The translations under genes and the position numbers were made by a program. Positions 15,967 to 25,500 of a DNA stretch of 51,608 bases are shown here, piece by piece; positions within the stretch are counted from its first letter, which is position 1, and every line of letters starts with the position of its first letter. Source of the stretch: Halorubrum lipolyticum DSM 21995. GTDB lineage: Archaea; Halobacteriota; Halobacteria; Halobacteriales; Haloferacaceae. Below the pieces are notes generated by a model. The model made no database searches, was not told where the DNA came from, and saw nothing but the letters and a program-made list of their open reading frames with translations. The stretch lies in NCBI RefSeq assembly GCF_000337375.1, contig NZ_AOJG01000028.1, positions 152,628 to 204,235 on the forward strand, given 5' to 3'.

Positions 15967-16200
15967 TGTTTGGGGGGTGTCACTAAGTGTAATGATTCCT
16001 TTATCGCATTCGACGACGGCGTCACTGTTTGAGAGCCCGCTCGAGGTCGTCGCCGGCGGCGGTCACCGAATGCGATCTCGATGGCTCCGTGCCAGCTCGG
16101 AATCGAGTCACACCTCGCATTCGGGGACTACACCCAGTCACGACGAGATTCGCATCCACCTCTCCGAAACAAATAACTGGGTTCGCGATGACGGGAGAGT

Positions 16201-16470
16201 ATGTCAACTGATACCGACGACAACAGTCCGGAGCGTCCTCGAGACCAGTCCGGATCCGCCGGATCGTCGCTGGCATCGATCCTCGGTCCGCTCCGGGGTT
16301 CGTACGCGCTCCAGACCGCCGCCGTCGGAGCGGTCGTCACCGTTATCGCGTTTATCGTCAACACCGGGATCTGGCCCGCGATCTTGGGCGTCTGGGGAAT
16401 CGCACTCGCTCTCGTCGGTGTGACCATTCACGTGGTCGTGACGATCTCGCAGCGAGGCAATCTCGGCTAA
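16201..16470 (+). CDS. Small two-helix membrane protein, function unknown
   Basis: 89 residues. A polar N-terminus (about 35 residues) is followed by two hydrophobic segments, roughly 38-58 (LQTAAVGAVVTVIAFIVNTGI) and 62-81 (ILGVWGIALALVGVTIHVVV). An AT-rich element (CAAATAAC, near 16172) lies about 28 nt before the ATG. It stands alone between the divergent PL11 gene and the converging transporter operon. Similar small membrane proteins are common in haloarchaea; I recognise no family and assign no role. Confidence 0.6.
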   Translation: MSTDTDDNSPERPRDQSGSAGSSLASILGPLRGSYALQTAAVGAVVTVIAFIVNTGIWPAILGVWGIALALVGVTIHVVVTISQRGNLG

Positions 16471-16593
16471 CTCGGGACAGGGGGCGGATTCAGTTCTCGC
16501 GGTCTCTCGGCGTTACGTAACGGTATTCGGGACGCTCAGTAGGCGTCACGGGGTTCGTCCGCGAGTCTCCACCCGCCGAACCGCCGCCGACGC

Positions 16594-18780
16594 TCAGTCG
16601 GCGCTCCCCGTCTCCTCGGCGGCCGGCGGCTCTTCCGCGATCGGCTCGCTGTCCCAGTACTCGTGGTCCTCGAGCGCGCGGAAGCAGGCGGTGTGTTGGA
16701 CGCCGTCCTCGTCGGAGCGGTCGATCAGCTCCGGTTTCTGGGTCCGACAGACCTCCCGCGCCTTCGGACAGCGCGTGTGGTAGCGACAGCCCGAGGGCAT
16801 GTTCGTCTGGTCGGGGACGTCGATCGTTCGCATCGGGTTGTCGTCGATGTCCTCGTCGCGGTCGAGCTCCGGAGTCGCCCAGCGCAGCGCCTGCGTGTAG
16901 GGATGCTTCGGGTCGTGGATGATCTGCTCGGGCGAACCGATCTCGACGAGTTCGCCGAGGTACATGACGCCGATCCGGCCGCCGGTCTTCTCGGCGAAGT
17001 ACCGAGCGTTCGAGAGGTCGTGGGAGATCGCGAGGTACGACGTGTTGAACACGTCTTGGAGCTCGATCATCAGGTCCATCGTGCTGACCCGCAGGGAGAC
17101 GTCCAGCGCCGACACCGCCTCGTCGGCGAGGATGAGGTCCGGATTGATCAGCATCGCGCGGATGAGCGCGACCCGCTGTTTCTCGCCGCCCGACAGCTGG
17201 TGCGGGTACCGATCGATGTAGTCCTCCGGCGGACTGATCCCGACGTACTCGAGCATTCCCAGGATCCGCTCTCGCCGGTCGTTCCCGTCGAGGTCGGAAT
17301 GCCACCGCTTGAGCGGCGTCTCGAGGATCGTCCGGACGCGGTGGTGGGAGTTGAGCGAACTGCCGGGGTCTTGGTGGACGATCTGGAGCGCCCGACGGAT
17401 CTCCTTGTCGGCGAGCGTGCTGCTGTTGCCGCTGCCCTCCCAGATGTCCCGTCCCTTGTATTCGATCGTTCCGTCCGTCGGTTGCTGTAGCCCGACGGCG
17501 GTCTTGCCGAGCGTCGTCTTGCCACAGCCCGATTCGCCGACGAGGACGACCACGTCGTTCTGATAGATGTCGAGCGAGATCCCGTCGACGGCCGTGACGA
17601 TCTCGGAGTCGCCGAAGTCGAGCAGGCCGTCGTTCTCGGAGCCGAACTCCACCTCGATGTCGTCCAGCGACACCACCGGCTCTTCGTCCGCCGACCGGTC
17701 GGCGGCCGTCCGCCTGGACCGATCCATCGAGCCGGAACTCGCCAACGCGTTATCGATGTTTTCGATGGAGTCCTCCCAGTGGTGGCAGTGCACGTCGTGG
17801 TCCGCTCCGGCGTCGTACGCGTCGGGATCGTGAGACCGACACATCTCGTCAGCGATCGGGCACCGCGGATGGTACGAACACCCCTCCGGGATGTTGACCG
17901 GATCCGGACTCTCGCCCTCGATCGGTCGCATCTCCTCGAGCGGCGCCGAGAGGTTCGGCGTCGCGTTCAGCAACGCCCGCGTGTAGGGGTGGGCGGGATC
18001 CTCGAGGATGTCGTCGGCGGGGCCGACCTCCGCGAACTCGAACGCGTACAGCACGGCGAGTCGGTCCGCGAGGTTGGCGACCAGCGGCAGGTCGTGCGTG
18101 ATGAAGACGATCGTCAGGTCGTGTTTGTCCTGAATGTCGTGCAACAGCGAGATGATCGACCGCTGCATCAGCAGGTCCAACGCCGCCGTCGGTTCGTCCA
18201 TCACCAGCATCTCCGGATCGAGAACCAGACTCAGCGCGATCAACACGCGCTGTTTCATCCCGCCGGAGAGCTCGTGGGGATACGACTCCAGCATGCGCTC
18301 GGGTTCGAGGTAGAGGTCCTCGAGGAGTTCTCTCACGCGTTCGAGGCCCCGTTCGACGTTGTAGTCGTGGGCGCTTAGCGTCTCGACGAAGTGGGTCCGG
18401 ATCTTCAGAACCGGATTGAAGGAGCTCATCGCCCCCTGGAACACCATCGAGACCTCCTCCCAGCGGAACCGCCGCAGCTCCTCTTTCGAGAGGTCGGTGA
18501 CCGACACCGGGTCGTCGTCCTCCGGGTAGTAGGTCACGTCGCCGGTCGTGACGCCCGGTTCGGGCACGGCGTCGAGCATCGCCGAGGCGAACATCGACTT
18601 TCCGGAGCCCGACTCGCCGATAACGCCGACGATCTCGTCGCGGGAGACCTCGAAGTCCACGCCGTTGAGGACGCGCGACCGCCCGCGGCTCATGCCGAAC
18701 TCGACGGACGTGTCGTCGAGCTCCATGATGACGTCCCCGTTCGGCCGATCGGCTTGCGCCGCCGACTGCGAGATCGTCAT
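16594..18780 (-). CDS. Fused double ATPase of a peptide-type ABC importer (DppD-DppF)
   Basis: 728 residues holding two complete ABC ATPases in one chain. Half 1 has Walker A GESGSGKS near residue 55, signature LSGGM and Walker B LVMDEPTAALD; half 2 has Walker A GESGCGKT, signature LSGGE and Walker B LILADEAVSALD. Each half ends with the oligopeptide-transporter extension and its cysteine cluster (CSYHPRCPIADEMC and CRYHTRCPKAREVC). These are normally two genes; here they are joined by a linker of about 40 residues rich in Ser, Arg and Asp. The ATG is preceded by GGAGGTG with 5-6 nt spacing. It is the last gene of an SBP-permease-permease-ATPase operon. In archaea peptide-type importers often carry oligosaccharides, which fits this locus. 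Confidence 0.92.
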   Translation of the reverse strand: MTISQSAAQADRPNGDVIMELDDTSVEFGMSRGRSRVLNGVDFEVSRDEIVGVIGESGSGKSMFASAMLDAVPEPGVTTGDVTYYPEDDDPVSVTDLSKEELRRFRWEEVSMVFQGAMSSFNPVLKIRTHFVETLSAHDYNVERGLERVRELLEDLYLEPERMLESYPHELSGGMKQRVLIALSLVLDPEMLVMDEPTAALDLLMQRSIISLLHDIQDKHDLTIVFITHDLPLVANLADRLAVLYAFEFAEVGPADDILEDPAHPYTRALLNATPNLSAPLEEMRPIEGESPDPVNIPEGCSYHPRCPIADEMCRSHDPDAYDAGADHDVHCHHWEDSIENIDNALASSGSMDRSRRTAADRSADEEPVVSLDDIEVEFGSENDGLLDFGDSEIVTAVDGISLDIYQNDVVVLVGESGCGKTTLGKTAVGLQQPTDGTIEYKGRDIWEGSGNSSTLADKEIRRALQIVHQDPGSSLNSHHRVRTILETPLKRWHSDLDGNDRRERILGMLEYVGISPPEDYIDRYPHQLSGGEKQRVALIRAMLINPDLILADEAVSALDVSLRVSTMDLMIELQDVFNTSYLAISHDLSNARYFAEKTGGRIGVMYLGELVEIGSPEQIIHDPKHPYTQALRWATPELDRDEDIDDNPMRTIDVPDQTNMPSGCRYHTRCPKAREVCRTQKPELIDRSDEDGVQHTACFRALEDHEYWDSEPIAEEPPAAEETGSAD

Positions 18781-18895
18781 GACGCCACCTCCGGTGCGGT
18801 TCGTCGGTCGCCGCTCTGCTCGGCGGCCGCGTGCGCGTGCGGTCGTCGAACCGGTCGCCCCGGTCGCGTCACGGTCGTGTTCGTCGTCGTCGAGA

Positions 18896-20047
18896 TCATA
18901 CGTTCATCATGTCCTTGGTGTCGGTTTCCGAGTCCGGTTCTATCTGGTCGTCGTCACCCAGGTCCTGGTGGCGCGCCCTGATCCGGGGGTTGAACACCTG
19001 GTCCAGCGACTGCGCGAGCAGGATGAGCCCGATCGCGATCCCCGTGATGGCGATCATCGGGACGAGCAGCCAGTGGATGGCACTGGTGCGGTAGAGCGCT
19101 CCGGCGTTGTACGCGTTGTTCAGCATGACGCCCCAGTTGGCGTCGGAGAACGGCAGCACGCCGAGGAAGTACAGCGCGACCGCCGCGAAGATGACCCGGC
19201 GAGCCGCGTTCATCATGTTCACCACGATGTACGGCAACAGGTGCGGAATTATCTCTCGCAGGAGGATCCACCGCGTCGGCAGGTCCATCGCTCGCGCCGC
19301 CTCGATGAACGACTCGCTGCGAATCGTTAGCACCTGCGATCGGATCGAACGAGCCAGGCCCGCCCACGCCGCGACGGCTAGCAGCACGCCGAGCGCCACG
19401 GGATTGTTGATCCACTCCTCTAACAGCATGGCCAGGACGATGACGAGCGGGAGTCCGGGAATGTTGATGAACACGTCCGTGATCGTACTGAGCACGGTGT
19501 CGACCATCCCGCCCTTGTAGCCGGCGACGACGCCGAAGAACGAGCCGATGACGACGGTGAAGACGGCGCCCGACGCCATCATGACCAGGATCGACGGCGT
19601 CGAGTGGACGGCCAGGGCGAGCACGTCCTTGCCCGACGAGGTGGTTCCGAGCGGGAACTCCCAGGTCTCGAACACGCCCAGCAACTGCGGTCCGTGGGCC
19701 GACTCGGTCGGTTCGATCAAGTACACCCCGACAGTCGCGATGAGGATGTAGGTGCCGAGGATCGCGAAGGCGGCGAGCGCCCGCCAGTCGGTGCGCAGGA
19801 TCGACCACGGCGTTCGGATGTACTCCTCGAAGAAGCGGTCGACCCGGTCGGTGCGCGTTTCCGCGACAGACGCGGTGGTCTCGAACGGCGAATCCGCGTC
19901 GACCGTTCCGCCGTCGCTCCGGACCGCCGTCGCGGAGTCGGCGGCGCCGTCCGTCGCGTCGTCGGGCCGGTCGGGGACGAACTCGTCGATCGACGCGCCC
20001 GCTCGCGGATCCGTCGCGTCGTCGGACGGATCTTCAGAAGGCTTCAC
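18896..20047 (-). CDS. ABC importer permease, DppC type
   Basis: A GTG at 20065 would give 389 residues, but GGAGGTGA at 20053-20060 sits 5 nt before the in-frame GTG at 20047, which is therefore the better start (383 residues). The N-terminal 80 or so residues are an acidic cytoplasmic extension; membrane spans then begin at ALAAFAILGTYILIATVGVYL. The GlyAla-type coupling motif EAARAMDLPTRWILLREIIPHLLPYIVV is typical of the family. The start overlaps the end of the upstream permease gene by 14 nt, implying coupled translation. It should form the channel with the DppB-type partner at 20034. Confidence 0.9.
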   Translation of the reverse strand: MKPSEDPSDDATDPRAGASIDEFVPDRPDDATDGAADSATAVRSDGGTVDADSPFETTASVAETRTDRVDRFFEEYIRTPWSILRTDWRALAAFAILGTYILIATVGVYLIEPTESAHGPQLLGVFETWEFPLGTTSSGKDVLALAVHSTPSILVMMASGAVFTVVIGSFFGVVAGYKGGMVDTVLSTITDVFINIPGLPLVIVLAMLLEEWINNPVALGVLLAVAAWAGLARSIRSQVLTIRSESFIEAARAMDLPTRWILLREIIPHLLPYIVVNMMNAARRVIFAAVALYFLGVLPFSDANWGVMLNNAYNAGALYRTSAIHWLLVPMIAITGIAIGLILLAQSLDQVFNPRIRARHQDLGDDDQIEPDSETDTKDMMNV

Positions 20048-21029
20048 GGTTCTCACCTCCCGCACGCGGGTCGATCTTCCCGTAGGTCAAGTCCGCGATC
20101 AACAGCGCGATGACGACCGCGATCGTGATGACGGTGAACGCGCCCATCATCAGCGGGTAGTCACGCATTCGGACGGCCTGAATCATGTAGTACCCCATCC
20201 CCCGGTACGTGTAGATCTCCTCGAGCACGACGGCGCCGCCGAACATCGTCCCGATGGCGATCATCAGCCCGGTGTACATCGGCAGGATGGCGTTCCGGGC
20301 GACGTACCGGACGGCGATCGTTCGGTCTGCCAGTCCGCGAAGGCGGGCGACGCGCAGGTAGTCCTCGCCGAGGATGCGAACGCTGTTTCCGCGCATCGTC
20401 AGCGAGGCCGCGCCCGACGCGACCAACATCGAGAAGACGGGTAACGCCGCGTGATGGATCATTCCCAACATGAACGGCAGGTTGAACCCGGCTTCCACCC
20501 CCGACGGCTGGCGTCCTCCCGTCGGGAACCAGCCGAGCTGGTACCCGAAGACCATCAACAGCAACAGCGCGAGGACGTAGAAGGGGATCGACGTGACAGT
20601 CGTCGCGTAGCCGGTGACCGCGGTGTCGAACGTGCTCCCCTCCCAGTACGCCATGATCGCCCCGAGCGAGATGCCGACGACGAAACTGATGGCGATCGCC
20701 CAGCTCATGACGAACAGCGTCCAGGGGACCGCTTCGGCCATGAGCTCGGTGACCTCCGCGTTCTGACTCATCGAGCGCCCCAGATCGCCCTGGACCATCG
20801 AGATCATGTAGTCCCGATAGGCGACGTGAAGCGGGGCCTCCGGATTGATGTTCATATAGGTCTCTGCGAGCTCGTAGGCCTCTTGCGGATTCTCCAGTTC
20901 CGGGCCGATCTGCGCGACGAACGCGTCGACCGGGTTCCCGGGCATCATCCGCGTGATGAAGAACGTCAGGGAAACCACTGCCCAGACGGTGAACAGGCCC
21001 TGGCCGAATCGTCGTATTTTCCAGTCCAT
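20034..21029 (-). CDS. ABC importer permease, DppB type
   Basis: 331 residues. The N-terminus (RRFGQGLFTVWAVVSLTFFITRMMPGNPV) is the first span plus the conserved RxxPGNP-like turn of DppB/OppB proteins. It is followed by a large external loop, four to five further spans and the coupling motif DYLRVARLRGLADRTIAVRYVARNAILP. It lies 70 nt downstream of the binding-protein gene and overlaps the next permease gene. It probably forms the membrane channel of an oligosaccharide importer, judged from the surrounding glycan-degrading genes rather than from the protein itself. Confidence 0.92.
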   Translation of the reverse strand: MDWKIRRFGQGLFTVWAVVSLTFFITRMMPGNPVDAFVAQIGPELENPQEAYELAETYMNINPEAPLHVAYRDYMISMVQGDLGRSMSQNAEVTELMAEAVPWTLFVMSWAIAISFVVGISLGAIMAYWEGSTFDTAVTGYATTVTSIPFYVLALLLLMVFGYQLGWFPTGGRQPSGVEAGFNLPFMLGMIHHAALPVFSMLVASGAASLTMRGNSVRILGEDYLRVARLRGLADRTIAVRYVARNAILPMYTGLMIAIGTMFGGAVVLEEIYTYRGMGYYMIQAVRMRDYPLMMGAFTVITIAVVIALLIADLTYGKIDPRAGGENREAF

Positions 21030-21099
21030 TGTGTGAGTGCGTCGTAATCTTATGTCATAACCATTTGTGCGTAATGCGTAGGTGTGGGTCCCGGGATAA

Positions 21100-22965
21100 T
21101 TACTCCTCGTACGGGATCAGTTCGGCGTCCGACACCTTCGTCAGGTAGAACTCGGCGGTACGGTTGTCGATCAGCGCCTCGGACGCGTCGACGTGCCAGT
21201 CGGTAGCGTTGATCGCGCCGTAATCGGCGGCGATAACGCAGTTGTACATCGGCAACACCTGATTGTACCACCAGGTCAGGTTCTGAATGTACTCGTTGTC
21301 ACCGGTGAGGTGCAGCTGCTCGATCTGGTTCCAGACGTTGAGCTCCATGGTGCTGCTCGCGTCGGAGTTCCCGATCTCCGCGGGGATCTCCCAGTTCGTG
21401 TTCTCGTAATCGGCGTGGTTCAGTTGGCTGAACCACGCCCAGACGAAGTCGACCCACGTGAGCCCCCGGATGGAAAACACCGGGTGGTTGTCGAAGATGA
21501 TGTCGTGGTCTCCGTTGAGGCGCGCTTCACCGTACGTCGCCTGGTCGACCGCTTCGAGGCTCACGTCGAACCCGAAGTCCTCCATCTCGCTTTGGACTGC
21601 ATCGAGCGCGTCCACCTGCACGCTGGTGTCCGACTGGGCGTACAGCACGAGCTGGGCCTCTTCGTCGTCTTCGTCGTACCACTGACCGTCGTCGCGCTGG
21701 TACCCCGCCTCTTCCATCAGCGACGCGGCCTTGTCTCGGTCCAGCGCGTACTCGTCGTACCCCTCGACGTCGACGATGCCTTCGTCGACCGCGGTCTCGT
21801 TGAGGAACGTCGACGGCAGTTCGTAGAGGTCGTATACCTGGGGGACCGACGACCAGAGCCGCTCCTTGTCGATGGCGTACGCGATCGCGTGTCGAACCCG
21901 CCTGTCGGCGGTGATCGGCTGGTTGCTCGGATTCTCGGTCGGCGAGTCGGGGAAGTCGTAGTTCCCGAAGTTGAACAGGACCGACCACGCGTGATTGTAG
22001 TCCCGGTTTATCTCGTGGTGGGGCGGTAGCTGGTCCATGACGTCGGGCGACGCGGGCAGGTTCAACGCGATCGCGTCGACCGACTCTTCCATGAACGCGA
22101 GCACCTGATCGTCGTGCTGTTCGATGGCGAACTCGGTGAAGTAGAGGTTGTCCGCGTTGGGGTGGTCTTCGTAGATTTCCCCGACGAAGACGGAGTCGGT
22201 GACGTCTTTGATCTGGAACGGCCCGTTCCCGACCACCTCGTCGAGTTCCGGCGACCACTCCTGGAAGTCCGAAACGACCTGTGACGCCTCGTCGCTCTCC
22301 GGGTCGACGTCCACGAGGTCGTCGCGCCACTCCCCGAAGGAGGGGTTCCCCGTGTCCTCTTTCACGCTGACCATCGCGGGGAGCGCGTTCGCGAGGACGG
22401 ACTTCATGGTGAAGTCGTCGTGCAGGTGGTATCGGATGGCGTAATCGTCGACCGCCTCGTAGTCCTGGATGTACGTGTTCGCGTTCGAGTCCGGGGACGT
22501 GATGTCGGAGATCGCGAACTCGATGTCCCGTCTGGTCGTCAGGTCGTGAGCGGTCACCGGATCGCCGTTGTGCCACGTCCACTCGTCGCTGAGCTCGACG
22601 AGGATGGAGCCGTCCTCCTCCTCCCAGTCGTTCGCGATCACGCCTTGGAGCTCGTCGTGGCTCTCGTGGTAGATGATCGGCGGATCGAATATCAGTCCGG
22701 GCGGATCGAAGTTATTCATCGAATTCGCCGGATCGAAGGGGTTCCACGACGCGTTGTCCATGTCGTAGGTCCCGCGGTGGAGCGCCTTGGTGAACCGTCT
22801 GTCGACGCGTTCCTCGACCGGTTCGCGGTCGTCCGCGGCGCCCTCGTTCCCGTTACCGCCCGACGAACATCCAGCGAGTGCCGCGACACCCCCGGCAACA
22901 CCGCTCTTCAGCGCGGTTCGACGAGTAATTCCGCTCCACTGACTATTGTCGTTCGTTGGCATCAT
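21100..22965 (-). CDS. Tat lipoprotein solute-binding protein (family 5) of ABC importer
   Basis: The chosen ATG at 22965 (MMPTNDNS..., 621 residues) is 26 nt from the centre of the TATA element at 22987-22995; an in-frame ATG at 22977 lies too close to it. The leader has TRRTALKSGVAGGVAALAGC, a Tat motif plus lipobox with Cys as the anchored residue, followed by a Gly/Asn/Glu-rich linker. The rest is a family 5 extracellular solute-binding protein (dipeptide/oligosaccharide cluster C fold), with VTAHDLTTRRDIEFAISD and the ADRRVRHAIAYAIDKERLW hinge region. It captures substrate outside the cell for the permeases encoded downstream. Confidence 0.9.
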   Translation of the reverse strand: MMPTNDNSQWSGITRRTALKSGVAGGVAALAGCSSGGNGNEGAADDREPVEERVDRRFTKALHRGTYDMDNASWNPFDPANSMNNFDPPGLIFDPPIIYHESHDELQGVIANDWEEEDGSILVELSDEWTWHNGDPVTAHDLTTRRDIEFAISDITSPDSNANTYIQDYEAVDDYAIRYHLHDDFTMKSVLANALPAMVSVKEDTGNPSFGEWRDDLVDVDPESDEASQVVSDFQEWSPELDEVVGNGPFQIKDVTDSVFVGEIYEDHPNADNLYFTEFAIEQHDDQVLAFMEESVDAIALNLPASPDVMDQLPPHHEINRDYNHAWSVLFNFGNYDFPDSPTENPSNQPITADRRVRHAIAYAIDKERLWSSVPQVYDLYELPSTFLNETAVDEGIVDVEGYDEYALDRDKAASLMEEAGYQRDDGQWYDEDDEEAQLVLYAQSDTSVQVDALDAVQSEMEDFGFDVSLEAVDQATYGEARLNGDHDIIFDNHPVFSIRGLTWVDFVWAWFSQLNHADYENTNWEIPAEIGNSDASSTMELNVWNQIEQLHLTGDNEYIQNLTWWYNQVLPMYNCVIAADYGAINATDWHVDASEALIDNRTAEFYLTKVSDAELIPYEE

Positions 22966-22986
22966 ACAGGCCGTCATTATCGAACC

Positions 22987-22995
22987 TTATATAAT
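22987..22995 (-). promoter_or_regulatory. TATA element of the first ABC importer operon
   Basis: ATTATATAA on the minus strand, 26 nt upstream of the ATG at 22965. It sets the start of the binding-protein gene and drives the four-gene operon. Confidence 0.6.
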
Positions 22996-23098
22996 TTGCC
23001 CATTCAATTGCTAAAGAGAGTACTAGAACCAGTGCGTCGCGCGTCACGACGTTCACTGCAGAAATTTTATACTCCGATAGCCCACCACTACTGCAACG

Positions 23099-23302
23099 AT
23101 GGACCGCACTCGATCGGTGCTCAAGTTCGTGTTCGGAATCAACGTCCTCTTTCTGATTCTGTTGGCCTTCTCCTACCCTTACCTCCAACCCGGTACCGGA
23201 TCGTACGTCGCGGCGACGCTGACGGCGGCCATCTGTCTGTTCATGCTGGCGCTCGTCGGGATCCTGTCGTACTTCCGGATCGACGTGTTCGGTCAGTTCT
23301 AA
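23099..23302 (+). CDS. Small two-helix membrane protein, function unknown
   Basis: 67 residues with two hydrophobic segments, about 10-27 (FVFGINVLFLILLAFSYP) and 38-59 (VAATLTAAICLFMLALVGILSY), and almost no soluble part. TTTTATAC at 23065-23072 is about 30 nt before the ATG, so it looks like a real leaderless gene. It is divergent from the ABC operon. No family recognised. Confidence 0.6.
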   Translation: MDRTRSVLKFVFGINVLFLILLAFSYPYLQPGTGSYVAATLTAAICLFMLALVGILSYFRIDVFGQF

Positions 23303-24286
23303 CTCTGTTCCGACCGGAGCGACCGCCCTCGATCTCGCCACCGATATCGCCGACGCCGGTCGGCAGTGTTCCCGTGAGGTTCCCGATGCGCGAACGACCG
23401 AGCGGGTCGTCGACCGATCGCAGCGGTCGCGGTGCGGCCGAGTCCACGACTCAGGCCGGTGCGTAAACTGTCGAAGGGTCTCGCGGGGGGTACTTCGAGC
23501 CCGGCGAGTCGTGCTCGCGGCCGGCAGCGTTCGGCGTCGCGGCCCGTCCGCGATCGGTCCACCTCGGATCGCCATCTCGTTCCCGACGGGGGAACAAGTA
23601 TGTTGCTTGTGACCAATCACCACGGTATTTCACACTCGTCGAACGAAGTTCCGGTCGGACCGTCCGTTTCCGACCCGTCGAATTGATTCACTGAGAGCCC
23701 CTTCTTGACGTTTCTCGCGGGACATCTCTCGCGGGACATCTCCGAGACGGTCACCTCTGCGACGATCGCCTTCTCGCAGTCCGGCTCGTTATTCACGCAC
23801 GTGCGAGAAGAGAGCGGTGCGGTCGACGGGAGTCGTCAAATTCTCTCCGGTGCCCCGATCGACCGTGTTCATCGACGACCGAAGGGAATCGCGGTGTGGG
23901 TTCCTGACTGGGGAACGTTACGCTCATACTAGTGTAATGGGCTCTGTGGAGGGACGGACGGAGGGACGGATTCAGCGGTGGCTCGGAGAGTCAGATCGGC
24001 GGTTGGTGCCGCCGAGATGGCGTATACTACCGTCAGTCGGTCCCGAATTCGATGTGCACAGGCGGCGTACGAATCCGATCGGTGTCGGTGAGTGAGTCTC
24101 ATTCGTCGGATATCTGTTCCCATCCGGGGAACGAATACCGGGGTAGCGGTGGGACGGGAATCGGCGACACCGGAGCGCGTTTTTCAGTGGGCCACTCTGA
24201 AAACTGGGCGCGAAGAGCTTCGAAGAGACGGGGGAGGTCGGTTTCGGTCGTACCGGTTCCGCGTCGACGCCGACGCGTCACACGCG
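23303..24286. other. Gene-free stretch of about 980 bases
   Basis: No open frame here has domain-like composition or a supported start. It contains small tandem duplications: CTCGCGGGACATCT twice in a row near 23714-23741, and a GGAGGGACGGAC-type repeat near 23947-23968. ACAAG-N7-CTTGT near 23593 is a weak dyad. The stretch may be decayed coding sequence or carry an RNA; nothing shows which. Confidence 0.5.
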
Positions 24287-25225
24287 TCACCCGATAACGC
24301 GGGCGACGCCGTCGGTCAGTTCCTCGTACAGTTCCTCGGCATGTCGCTCGTCGGCGGTCGAGAGCGGCCGAATCGGCTCGCGGACCGCTCCGCCGTGGAG
24401 GCCCGCGAGTTCGAGGCCCTTCTTTACCGCGGGGACGCTCACCGCGCCGGGGAGGTCGTTGCGTTCGCCGGTCTCGCCGCGGAAGTTCTGGTAGGGGAGG
24501 GTGAGGTTTCGGACCCGCCGGGCGCGCTCCCAGTCCTCCTCGGTGAGCGCGTCGAAGAGCTCGAGGCCGATCTCCGGTCGGAAATTGCTGACTCCGGCGG
24601 AGAAGCCTTCGACGCCCTCGTTCCAGAGCGAGACGGCGTGGGGTTCGGCGAGGCCGTCGACCCAGACCACGTCGTCGTCCGCGGCGGAGACCGCCGCGCC
24701 GAGTTTGACCGGGTCTTCGATCGCGTATTTGACGCCGACGACGCGGTCGATCCGCGAGAGGTCCCGAAGGAAACCGACGGAGGGGTCGAAGCCGCGGATG
24801 TACGGGACGAGCGGGGTGTCAGTCGCGTCGGCGAGTTTCTCGTAATAGCGCAGCAGGCCGCGTTCGTGGACGTAGGTGTGGTCCGGCGGCATGACCATCA
24901 TGGCGTCGACGCCGACGCGGTCGTAGCCCTCGATGAGCTGCGTCGCGGCCTTCGTCGCCCCGCCGACGCCGGCCAGGACGCACGCGTCGTCTGGGAGCGC
25001 TTCCACGCTCGTCTGAGCGATCTCGACGCGTTCCTGGTGCGTGAGCGAGTGGTACTCGCTGATGTTCGCGGCCGCGAGGAACGAGGAGATCCCGGCGTCG
25101 GAGAGCGACGCGGCGTTCGCTTCGAGCTTGTCGTGTTGGATCTCCAGGCTGTCGTCGAACGGCGTGAGCAAGCCGACGGCGACGCCACGGAGACGACTAC
25201 GTACCCGATCGTCTGCTAATGGCAT
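24287..25225 (-). CDS. DHDPS/NAL-superfamily enzyme for a keto-deoxy sugar acid
   Basis: The ATG at 25225 gives 312 residues; TTTATATT at 25249-25256 is 27 nt upstream, so the longer frame is spurious. It is a class I aldolase-type TIM barrel: GVAVGLLTPFDDSLEIQHDKL at the start, K166 in VVGVKYA as the Schiff-base lysine, and Y142 in VPYIRG as the conserved tyrosine. The usual GTTGE loop is replaced by AANISEYHSL, so it is not a dihydrodipicolinate synthase. Candidate reactions are 5-dehydro-4-deoxyglucarate dehydratase (to 2-oxoglutarate semialdehyde) or a 2-keto-3-deoxy-sugar-acid aldolase. Divergence from the uronate dehydrogenase gene favours the first. The stop codon region is a 9-bp tandem repeat. 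Confidence 0.8.
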   Translation of the reverse strand: MPLADDRVRSRLRGVAVGLLTPFDDSLEIQHDKLEANAASLSDAGISSFLAAANISEYHSLTHQERVEIAQTSVEALPDDACVLAGVGGATKAATQLIEGYDRVGVDAMMVMPPDHTYVHERGLLRYYEKLADATDTPLVPYIRGFDPSVGFLRDLSRIDRVVGVKYAIEDPVKLGAAVSAADDDVVWVDGLAEPHAVSLWNEGVEGFSAGVSNFRPEIGLELFDALTEEDWERARRVRNLTLPYQNFRGETGERNDLPGAVSVPAVKKGLELAGLHGGAVREPIRPLSTADERHAEELYEELTDGVARVIG

Positions 25226-25377
25226 AATACAAACGGACCGAGTCAACCAATATAAATCCATCGTCATCCTTGACCTCGAGTGTCCTCGAAAAGCCGATCT
25301 GCGTCGCGTATCGCTTATCAATTCGGAATTTATGCCAATTAAACTATTAATTTGAACTACAGAATTTTCAACAGACA

Positions 25378-25396
25378 CCCCCACTTACTGTGGGGG
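25378..25396. repeat. Perfect inverted repeat CCCCCAC-N5-GTGGGGG
   Basis: 7-bp arms around TTACT, next to a 50-nt AT-rich block and 172 nt before the dehydrogenase ATG. It could be an operator or an RNA hairpin. Confidence 0.5.
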
Positions 25397-25420
25397 AAGC
25401 GATCGATTCGGCGGCTGCCA

Positions 25421-25500
25421 TCGTCGGTCCGAATCGTCTCGTCGGTCCGAATCGTCTCGTCGCTCGAATCGTCCCGTCGCCCGAATCGTCCCGTCGGTCC
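25421..25500. repeat. Imperfect tandem repeat, unit about 17-18 nt
   Basis: About four and a half copies of a unit resembling TCGTCGGTCCGAATCGTC. The first two copies are identical and later ones drift (CTCGAATCG, CCCGAATCG). It ends about 20 nt before the TATA element of the dehydrogenase gene. It is too short and irregular for a CRISPR array. Confidence 0.65.

Noticed and set aside
25421-25500. Tandem repeats as a CRISPR array
   Set aside because: Units adjoin with no unique spacers and drift in length; no cas genes are nearby.
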